NCBI GenBank assembly: GCA_947461165.1
Contig: CANHJR010000048.1
Location: 1-7,758 of the forward strand
Reading direction: 5' to 3'
Origin: Saprospirales bacterium
GTDB taxonomy: Bacteria; Bacteroidota; Bacteroidia; Chitinophagales; JADJOU01
DNA length: 7,758 bases
Shown here: positions 1 through 5,440 of the stretch, piece by piece
Layout of the letters: the number at the start of each line of letters is the position of its first letter
Position numbering within the stretch: position 1 is the stretch's first letter
Notes under the pieces: model-generated
What the model saw: only the letters and a program-made list of their open reading frames with translations
The model's database searches: none
What the model was told of the DNA's origin: nothing
Made by a program: the position numbers and the translations under genes

Positions 1-2076
1 AATTGGCATAGCCATAGCAGCACCTTGACCGAGACCTGTACTTCTAAAACGAACCAATCTATCATCACAACCTACCCATACACCGGCTATCAAGTCTGGC
101 GTTAATCCTATAAACCAACCATCGGCATTGCTTTGTGTGGTTCCTGTTTTACCGCATATCTCACCCGTCAATCCATAAGTTCCTTTGAGCCTTTTGGCAG
201 TTCCATCATCGACGACACCCTTCATCATTTCTTGCATCACATAGGCTACTTCTGGTCTAAATGCTTCTTTAAACGTTGGATAATGTTCAAATATGATATT
301 TCCATTCATATCCTCAATTCTGGAAATAAATGTTGGTTTTGTATAAAGTCCTTCGTTGGCATAAGGAGTATAAGCACCTACCATTTCATAAACCGAAATT
401 TCAGGTGTACCAAGACAGATCGATGGATAAGGCCTGATTTTTGTGGAACTATCTATTCCAAGATTGCGGCATAGTTCGATCACCGCATTCGGGCCAACTT
501 CATACATAAGTCTAGCGGAGACCGTATTCAATGACTTGCTCAAAGCCTGCTTCAATGTAGGAGAGCCACCATATCCGCCGCCTGAGTTGGAAGGAGACCA
601 CGCTGCCGCCAATTTCCACTTTGGATTGCCTGGACGGAATACTATCCGTAGGTTCGGCACTTTGTGACAAGGTGAATATCCTTTTTGGTCCACCGCAACC
701 GTATATAAAAAGGGTTTGAAAATGGATCCAACTTGACGCTTGGTACCTATATTGACGTGATCGTATTTGAAGTATTTAAAATTTGCTCCACCTACCCAGG
801 TCTTCACATACCCGTTGTGCGGGTCTATCGCAAGGAACCCAGCCTGCAAAATCATATTATAATATTTGATCGAATCCCATGGAGACATCTCCACTTCCTT
901 ATCATCTTGCTGGTAGGTCCAGATTTTCATTTTGATTGGCTTCCTTAGGGAGTCTACAATCTCAGATTCTTCAAGACCAGCGGCCTTCAATGCTTGATAG
1001 CGTTCTGATTTTCGGACATGTCTCATAAAAAAAGATGGACGACTATGCCAAGGACTATAGCCTCGCCAGTGTTCATTTAGCAACGATTGATAACTAGATA
1101 GGTGCTCGGCTACAGCCTCTTCAGCATATTGTTGCATTCGGAGATCGATTGTAGTATAAATCTTTAATCCATCTCCATAAATATCATAGGTGCTTCCATC
1201 TTTCTTTGGATGTTTAGCAAAATAGGCCTTGAGATATTTTCGAACATAGGATGTGAAATAGGGCGCAATGTCTTCGTTTATTACTTCTCGATTGAAGTTT
1301 AATTTGATTGATTTAGCAAGTTCCTTTTGATACTGATCTTCCGATAAAAAGTTGTACTCGCGCATTTTGCCCAAAACGACATCTCTTCGCTCCTTGGCAG
1401 CCTCTGGATGAACTCTAGGATTATACTTATACGTGGCCTTGAGCATTCCAACAAGGATTGCAGACTCATCTATTGTCAAATCTTGGACTCGCTTGTCAAA
1501 ATAAGTTTTAGCTGCTGCCTTGACACCAAAAGCATTGTCGCTAAATTCGACCGTATTGAAATAGGAGGAAATAATCTCATGCTTCGTAAAATTGCGTTCA
1601 AGCTTCACAGCTATTATCCATTCTTTGAATTTGCGTATGATCAGCTCCAATGTATTCAGATTTCCTCTTGGGAATAGATTCTTTGCCAATTGCTGAGTTA
1701 TCGTACTTCCGCCGCCTCGATTTCCAGTACTTACGACTCCCTTTGCAACGCCTAGCATCGCTTTTGGATCGATACCACTATGAAGATAAAACCTGGAGTC
1801 TTCCGTTGCGATCAGAGCATTGACCAAATGTGGGGGAAGTTCTTTGAAATTGCACGGAACTCTGTTGTGAGTAAATATTTTTCCCATAAGCGTCGTTCCA
1901 TCGGATGCAAATATTTGTGATGCCGTGAAGTTTTTTGGATTTTCAAGATCCTTAAATGACGGCATCTCACCAAAAAAACCAAAGTTCAGAGCTAGAAAAA
2001 ACAATAGAATGCTCACATAATACAAACCTATGTATTTCCAATATTTTCGACTTCCTTGAATAAAATTTGAACTCAT
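1..2076 (-). CDS. mrcA: Penicillin-binding protein 1A (class A PBP), 3' end missing
   Basis: Bifunctional peptidoglycan synthase that polymerises glycan strands from lipid II and cross-links stem peptides on the outer face of the inner membrane. The first 692 residues are present and the frame stays open to the window edge. One membrane anchor lies at about residues 13-35 after a short basic cytoplasmic tail. The GT51 glycosyltransferase domain spans about 80-225: ATEDSRF with catalytic Glu92, GGSTITQQLAKNL (122-134), RKFKE (148-152), and GVKAAAKTYF (184-193). A linker of about 100 residues, typical of Bacteroidota PBP1A, leads to the transpeptidase: SIFK with nucleophile Ser451 and Lys454, SLN (515-517), and KTGT (643-646). 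All key motifs are intact. Only the C-terminal tail is lost off the left edge. One oddity is FSDNAFG (178-184), where I recall FGSNAYG as usual. Start: the first ATG in frame, 15 bases after a -7-like box; no Shine-Dalgarno sequence is visible. The symbol follows E. coli PBP1A usage; ponA would serve equally. Confidence 0.95.
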   Translation of the reverse strand, partial: MSSNFIQGSRKYWKYIGLYYVSILLFFLALNFGFFGEMPSFKDLENPKNFTASQIFASDGTTLMGKIFTHNRVPCNFKELPPHLVNALIATEDSRFYLHSGIDPKAMLGVAKGVVSTGNRGGGSTITQQLAKNLFPRGNLNTLELIIRKFKEWIIAVKLERNFTKHEIISSYFNTVEFSDNAFGVKAAAKTYFDKRVQDLTIDESAILVGMLKATYKYNPRVHPEAAKERRDVVLGKMREYNFLSEDQYQKELAKSIKLNFNREVINEDIAPYFTSYVRKYLKAYFAKHPKKDGSTYDIYGDGLKIYTTIDLRMQQYAEEAVAEHLSSYQSLLNEHWRGYSPWHSRPSFFMRHVRKSERYQALKAAGLEESEIVDSLRKPIKMKIWTYQQDDKEVEMSPWDSIKYYNMILQAGFLAIDPHNGYVKTWVGGANFKYFKYDHVNIGTKRQVGSIFKPFLYTVAVDQKGYSPCHKVPNLRIVFRPGNPKWKLAAAWSPSNSGGGYGGSPTLKQALSKSLNTVSARLMYEVGPNAVIELCRNLGIDSSTKIRPYPSICLGTPEISVYEMVGAYTPYANEGLYTKPTFISRIEDMNGNIIFEHYPTFKEAFRPEVAYVMQEMMKGVVDDGTAKRLKGTYGLTGEICGKTGTTQSNADGWFIGLTPDLIAGVWVGCDDRLVRFRSTGLGQGAAMAMPI

Positions 2077-2090
2077 ATAGATATAGAGGT

Positions 2091-2098
2091 CAAATTTA
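2091..2098 (-). promoter_or_regulatory. Candidate -7 box (TAAATTTG) for the PBP1A gene
   Basis: On the minus strand the sequence TAAATTTG matches the Bacteroidota sigma-A -7 consensus TAnnTTTG. It ends 14 bases before the PBP1A ATG, so the leader would be roughly 10 bases. I found no good -33 TTG at the usual 17-23 base spacing; the nearest TTG is 12 bases away, beyond a T-run. The match is short and could be chance in AT-rich DNA, but its position in the only sizeable gap upstream of the gene favours it. Confidence 0.4.
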
Positions 2099-2113
2099 TA
2101 TCAAAAAAAACAA

Positions 2114-2137
2114 TTCTTAGATTTCGAAGTTCTTAGA
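2114..2137. repeat. Direct repeat TTCTTAGA x2, 16-base period, upstream of PBP1A
   Basis: Two exact copies of TTCTTAGA (2114-2121 and 2130-2137; TCTAAGAA on the gene's strand) are separated by eight bases that include part of the palindrome TTCGAA. If the start point is about 9-10 bases before the PBP1A ATG, the proximal copy falls near -30 and the distal one near -45. That is where a tandem-binding activator would sit and where a -33 element is otherwise missing. The repeat is seen directly; its role as an operator is inference. Confidence 0.35.
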
Positions 2138-2175
2138 CTTAAAAAATCAAAATTTAAACAAGGGGTAAAACGATA

Positions 2176-3057
2176 TTAGGTCATAGGTACCTCAATGATC
2201 AATATTTCAGCATTGTCAGATGCAGATTCGACCGATATTTGATCTTGATTCCATATCCCAATGGCATCTCTGGTGCTCAAATCCTGGTTTTCTATCAAAA
2301 ATTTTCCGTTGATCACAAAAGCGTAAATTCCGTTGGATTTATCCTTCAATTGATAATTTGTAGTCTTATCCTTATCAAATTGACCAATATGAAACCAAGC
2401 GTTCTGATGAATCCAAACACCATCATCTTTTGGATCTGGGGACAGAATTTGGGAAAATTGATTTTGTTTTGATGCAGAATCTAAGGCGAGTTGATCATAT
2501 CTTGGAGTTACATTTTGCTTATTGGGAAAAATCCAAATTTGAAGCAATTGAAGTGATTGATCCTTGTGATGATTGAACTCACTATGTTGTATTCCTGTTC
2601 CTGCACTCATGACTTGAATCTCTCCTGCCCTGATCACCGAGGAGTTGCCCATGCTGTCTTTGTGTTCGATGGCACCGTGCAATGGTATCGTAATGATTTC
2701 CATATTGTCATGTGGATGGGTTCCAAATCCCATTCCTTCTGCTATTTGATCGTCGTTCAAGACTCGAAGCGCACCAAAATTCATTCGTTCTGGGTTGTAA
2801 TAATTGGCAAAACTGAATGAATGTTTTGCATTTAGCCAGCCATGGTTTGCAGAACCTCTAGAATCTGCTCGGTGTATGATCATATTGTCCATTATTTTGC
2901 TATTTGTGTTTTGAATGTGGTTAAACCCTTGGATTTGCTTAGGATTCGGTTCGAATATTTCATCATTTTGGTGATGAATTTGATTGCCAAATGTTTTGGA
3001 GACCGCCAATATGCTAGATCCAAGCAAGGTGTTTTTTAAAAAATCTTTACGCTTCAT
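2176..3057 (-). CDS. Pirin family protein with N-terminal export-signal-like extension
   Basis: Bicupin of the pirin/YhhW family, whose members are iron-binding and in some bacteria act as quercetin 2,3-dioxygenases; the substrate here is unknown. The usual pirin body begins near residue 56-60 (IIHRADSRG) and runs to the end. The metal-ligand set is visible in the N-terminal cupin: THPHDNME with His114 and His116, and IQHSEF with His158 and Glu160, which map to the four ligands of human pirin. The C-terminal cupin (about 215-293) has no such set, as is normal. The first 55 residues are extra: MKRKDFLKNTLLGSS resembles a Tat signal with RK in place of RR, followed by a weak hydrophobic stretch and a polar spacer. 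Met56 (2892) or Met59 (2883) would give a conventional cytoplasmic pirin, but the signal-like extension argues for the upstream ATG. The gene lies 27 bases after the oxidoreductase with no promoter box between, so it is probably co-transcribed. Confidence 0.9.
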   Translation of the reverse strand: MKRKDFLKNTLLGSSILAVSKTFGNQIHHQNDEIFEPNPKQIQGFNHIQNTNSKIMDNMIIHRADSRGSANHGWLNAKHSFSFANYYNPERMNFGALRVLNDDQIAEGMGFGTHPHDNMEIITIPLHGAIEHKDSMGNSSVIRAGEIQVMSAGTGIQHSEFNHHKDQSLQLLQIWIFPNKQNVTPRYDQLALDSASKQNQFSQILSPDPKDDGVWIHQNAWFHIGQFDKDKTTNYQLKDKSNGIYAFVINGKFLIENQDLSTRDAIGIWNQDQISVESASDNAEILIIEVPMT

Positions 3058-3063
3058 AAACGG

Positions 3064-3083
3064 GTTAAAATATTACATTTAAC
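3064..3083. repeat. Inverted repeat GTTAAA-N8-TTTAAC in the oxidoreductase-pirin gap
   Basis: Perfect 6-base arms with an 8-base loop fill most of the 27-base gap between the oxidoreductase stop and the pirin ATG. It is AT-rich, so as RNA it would be a weak stem without a T-run, and it does not look like a terminator. It could be chance, a protein-binding palindrome or a weak RNA stem affecting pirin translation. Confidence 0.25.
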
Positions 3084-3084
3084 A

Positions 3085-4155
3085 CTATATATAATTGATA
3101 AGTTCCTCGGCAGTAATGGGACTCAAACTAATCCCCATTCCATTGCAGTTCATAGCGTACACGACATTTTTATCCAAGACTTGAATAACGGTTTTGTGAG
3201 TTTCCTCAAAAGCCATGATCCCCGACCACTGCTTAAAGATTTCAAATTGGGTATGAGGTAGGATGATTGTCTTTAGTTTGTCTATCAAGTCGGATTGGAT
3301 GTCATCATTTAAGCCGAAATCACTCGTCGTTTCTCCTTCAAAATCAAGCTGTCGACCGCCTCCCAAAAGGATTCTATTTCCAATATTCCTAAAATAGTAA
3401 TATCCTTGATTAAAATGAAAACAACCTTTTATTTGGAGGTCATGGATTGGATTTGTTATGAGGACTTGTCCTCGTCCTGGTTTTACATTCTGAATTGAGT
3501 TTGGTACAAATCCATTGGTAGTTAAGATAAGTTTCTGAGTCTTGAATGTCGTCTGATGATTGATCTCAAATTCCAAACCATCTTGAAGATTGGTATGTCC
3601 AGTCAGTTCGGCTCCAGAGAAATACGAAATATTGGCTTCGCGAAGTTTTTTTTGCAAGGCAAGAATCAATTTCCCACTATGGAGTTGACCTTCAAGGACG
3701 TTTTCAACTAATTGATTTGTTTTATTAAAACCAAAAGCCTTGATTTTAGTTTTGTTCAAAGCAAATGTCTTATTCTTAAAAATAGGAAATAGCATCTCGT
3801 TCATTTGAGAGATTTCTTCTTCAATATTCTTTGAATCAAAAAATAGTTCATGGCCACCAAGCTGATGATAGTCAATATCTAAATCTTCGAATGTATGTCT
3901 CAGCTTTAGAATTCCTCGCCATCTTTTCTCTACTGTGCTGCAGGTTTCTTGCTCTCCCATGCTCTCTACATTGGCTATCAATTCTGTGAGTGATCCAAAA
4001 CAAGCGAAGCCCGCATTTCTTGATGTAGCTCCTTGTGGCAAAATGCCTCTTTCGAATACGGCAATATGACTATTTGGAAATTTTTTTCGGATTTCAAGTG
4101 CAGAAAATAGCCCTAAAATACCGCCTCCGATGATAGTAATGTCAAATTCAACCAT
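3085..4155 (-). CDS. FAD-dependent oxidoreductase, DAO/DadA-like family
   Basis: Predicted cytoplasmic flavoenzyme of the D-amino-acid oxidase/glycine oxidase fold, oxidising an amine or amino acid of unknown identity. An N-terminal Rossmann strand carries IIGGGILG (dinucleotide-binding GxGxxG), followed about 20 residues later by VFERG, whose Glu should contact the FAD ribose. GATSRNAGFACFG is the usual DAO second FAD contact in a form lacking an obvious covalent-flavin His. The C-terminal half has the family's FRNIGNRILLGGGR, WSGIMAF and CNGMGISLSP segments that close the FAD site. No signal peptide or membrane segment is seen. The frame allows an upstream ATG at 4194 (369 residues instead of 356), but the extra 13 residues look unconserved. 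A promoter box ends only four bases before that ATG, so I prefer the ATG at 4155, which gives MVEFDITIIGGG, a normal FAD-domain start. It is first in a probable operon with the pirin. Substrate cannot be assigned. Confidence 0.9.
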   Translation of the reverse strand: MVEFDITIIGGGILGLFSALEIRKKFPNSHIAVFERGILPQGATSRNAGFACFGSLTELIANVESMGEQETCSTVEKRWRGILKLRHTFEDLDIDYHQLGGHELFFDSKNIEEEISQMNEMLFPIFKNKTFALNKTKIKAFGFNKTNQLVENVLEGQLHSGKLILALQKKLREANISYFSGAELTGHTNLQDGLEFEINHQTTFKTQKLILTTNGFVPNSIQNVKPGRGQVLITNPIHDLQIKGCFHFNQGYYYFRNIGNRILLGGGRQLDFEGETTSDFGLNDDIQSDLIDKLKTIILPHTQFEIFKQWSGIMAFEETHKTVIQVLDKNVVYAMNCNGMGISLSPITAEELINYI

Positions 4156-4198
4156 TGCGCTCAATTCCCAGAAGCTGCGTTCTACATTATTCATATGA

Positions 4199-4206
4199 CA
4201 AATATA
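4199..4206 (-). promoter_or_regulatory. Candidate -7 box (TATATTTG) for the oxidoreductase-pirin operon
   Basis: TATATTTG on the minus strand matches the Bacteroidota -7 consensus TAnnTTTG. Upstream TTG triplets lie 16 and 23 bases before it (4223-4225 and 4230-4232), close to the usual -33 spacing. Transcription would begin near 4194-4196. This makes the 4194 ATG essentially leaderless and the 4155 ATG the start with a leader of about 40 bases. Confidence 0.5.
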
Positions 4207-4223
4207 AATCGAAAGCTATCCAC

Positions 4224-4234
4224 AATTGACAATT
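4224..4234. promoter_or_regulatory. Short palindrome AATTGACAATT between divergent promoters
   Basis: Perfect 5-base arms around one central base sit in the divergent intergenic region. The palindrome overlaps the -33 zone of the oxidoreductase promoter and lies about 31 bases upstream of the hydrolase -7 box. The position suits an operator touching either gene, but an 11-base AT-rich palindrome can arise by chance. Confidence 0.25.
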
Positions 4235-4264
4235 TCTTTCTTAGCTTCCTTTTGAATTCCGTGC

Positions 4265-4272
4265 TACATTTG
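4265..4272 (+). promoter_or_regulatory. Candidate -7 box (TACATTTG) for the serine hydrolase
   Basis: TACATTTG fits TAnnTTTG exactly and lies 29 bases before the hydrolase ATG, leaving a leader of roughly 25 bases. A TTTG occurs at 4251-4254, but the 10-base spacing is too short for a normal -33, and no TTG sits at the usual distance. It could also drive polA, which has no box of its own in the 56-base gap before it. Confidence 0.45.
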
Positions 4273-4301
4273 TTGCATAAAAATACCCCTATCGCAGAGC
4301 A

Positions 4302-5384
4302 ATGTCCAAATTCATCATAATCCTTTTCATATTTTTATCATTTTCTTCCTGCTATGTTGGCAAGGCATACAAGTTTCGCAAATACGATCTTGTAGATTTG
4401 CCAAAATTCGAAGCGGATTTTTTTGAACCATCCAAGACGCCTTTTCAATTCAAAAGAGGTAGCATATCGCAGAAAAATAAACTAGAATTGGATTCCATGC
4501 TTTTAGGCTCCAACAAATATGGTTTTGCTGTCATACGAAATGATAGTATTCTTTATGAGTTTTACAACACAAACATCCAGGATTCCTCGCTTCTTCCATC
4601 CTTTTCAGTTGCAAAATCGTTTATCAGCACATTGTTAGGCATTGCGCTGGAGGAGGGGAAAATAAAGAGTCTAAACGAACCCATCACAAACTATCTACCA
4701 GAACTCGCCCATCGAGATTCAAGGTTTTCTAAGATCACCATACAACATGTTCTCGATATGCGGTCTGGCATCAAAAGCTCCGAAAACTATTACAATCCTA
4801 TGAGCGATGTTTTGAAATTGGGATTTGGGAAAAACATATGGAAAAAGGGGCTCAAGCTTGATATCGAATCGGAGCCTGGATTGAAGTTTGAATATAAAAG
4901 TGCCAACACGCAGCTGCTTGGATTTATAATTGAAAGATCCACAGGTCAGAAACTTCAGACTTATTTTGACACTAAAATTTATCAACCGCTTCAAATGTCT
5001 CATCGTGGATCGTGGATCGTGGATGATCCCAAACATCGAACGATTCGTGCTTTTTGTTGTATGAATTTTGCCTTGTTGGACTATGCTAAATTTGGCAAAT
5101 TAATTTTGGATAAAGGTCAATTTAATGGAAAAAGGGTGATTTCAGAAAAATGGATAGAAAACGCCACCAATGCAGACACCTTAACGAAATATGATGGATA
5201 CAAAAATCAATGGTGGCAATGGAATTCAAAATCAGATCATAGTTTTTATGCGCGAGGATTATTGAATCAGTATATACATATCACTCCAAGTAAAAACCTG
5301 ATTATTGTTCATTTTGGAAATAGTCAAAATCCGAACAATCCACTTAAAAAAGGCTTTGAAAAGCGTCTCGAAGCATTATTCTGA
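4302..5384 (+). CDS. Lipoprotein serine hydrolase, beta-lactamase/NylB-like family
   Basis: Class C beta-lactamase-fold serine hydrolase (Pfam Beta-lactamase type; esterase, amidase or peptidase, substrate unknown). A hydrophobic leader of about 12 residues ends in a lipobox, FSSC with Cys17, so the mature protein should be a lipoprotein facing the periplasm or in the outer membrane. The catalytic SxxK is SVAK, Ser102 and Lys105, in the typical PSFSVAKSF context. The second motif is FEYKSANTQLLG with Tyr198 as likely general base; this YxS form followed by NTQLLG recalls 6-aminohexanoate-dimer hydrolase-like proteins rather than true AmpC. RAFCCMNFALLDYAKFG (249-265) and FYARGLLNQYIHITP (315-329) are the later conserved segments. 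The length of 360 is normal for the family. The ATG used is the one directly before the signal peptide. It is divergent from the oxidoreductase and upstream of polA in the same direction. True beta-lactam resistance is unlikely. Confidence 0.9.
   Translation: MSKFIIILFIFLSFSSCYVGKAYKFRKYDLVDLPKFEADFFEPSKTPFQFKRGSISQKNKLELDSMLLGSNKYGFAVIRNDSILYEFYNTNIQDSSLLPSFSVAKSFISTLLGIALEEGKIKSLNEPITNYLPELAHRDSRFSKITIQHVLDMRSGIKSSENYYNPMSDVLKLGFGKNIWKKGLKLDIESEPGLKFEYKSANTQLLGFIIERSTGQKLQTYFDTKIYQPLQMSHRGSWIVDDPKHRTIRAFCCMNFALLDYAKFGKLILDKGQFNGKRVISEKWIENATNADTLTKYDGYKNQWWQWNSKSDHSFYARGLLNQYIHITPSKNLIIVHFGNSQNPNNPLKKGFEKRLEALF
5002..5022 (+). repeat. Tandem repeat ATCGTGG x3 inside the serine hydrolase gene
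   Basis: Three perfect head-to-tail copies of a 7-base unit encode residues around HRGSWIVD (234-241). Because 7 is not a multiple of 3, gain or loss of one unit would shift the frame before the last third of the protein. The present three copies keep the frame open, and the SW...D residues look like those expected for the family here. Confidence 0.9.
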
Positions 5385-5440
5385 CGTTCAAATCCATTTT
5401 ATTCAAATTTTCACAACATCCCATAGAAAGAAACCAATCG
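5385..5440 (+). other. Short gap between serine hydrolase and polA
   Basis: These 56 bases hold no TAnnTTTG box, no hairpin with a T-run and no Shine-Dalgarno sequence. The only pattern is TTCAAAT twice (5387-5393 and 5402-5408). An A-rich tract (AGAAAGAAA, 5425-5433) lies just ahead of the polA ATG, which fits A-rich start regions in Bacteroidota. The absence of signals favours read-through from the hydrolase into polA, though a promoter inside the hydrolase gene cannot be excluded. Confidence 0.4.

Noticed and set aside
133..948. Three plus-strand open frames (133-474, 443-667, 733-948)
   Set aside because: They lie opposite the transpeptidase domain of PBP1A, which is open throughout with intact SxxK, SxN and KTG motifs. 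Their translations show no recognisable domain.
1408..1677. Plus-strand open frame opposite the PBP1A glycosyltransferase domain
   Set aside because: It is antisense to clearly conserved GT51 motifs and has low-complexity-like composition; a shadow frame.
2138..2175. Possible terminator after the pirin gene
   Set aside because: The AT-rich stretch has T-runs but no GC-containing stem; the only pairing is a few A/T bases, so I do not call a terminator.
2239..3039. Three plus-strand open frames within the pirin gene
   Set aside because: All are antisense to a well-supported cupin with its four metal ligands and have no family resemblance.
4719..5036. Minus-strand open frame of 105 residues inside the serine hydrolase
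   Set aside because: It overlaps conserved hydrolase sequence, including the Tyr198 motif, and has no upstream promoter box or recognisable domain.
4302..5384. True class C beta-lactamase (antibiotic resistance)
   Set aside because: The SVAK motif is shared by many esterases and peptidases. The second motif (YKSANTQLLG) and the lipoprotein leader fit NylB-like serine hydrolases better than AmpC.
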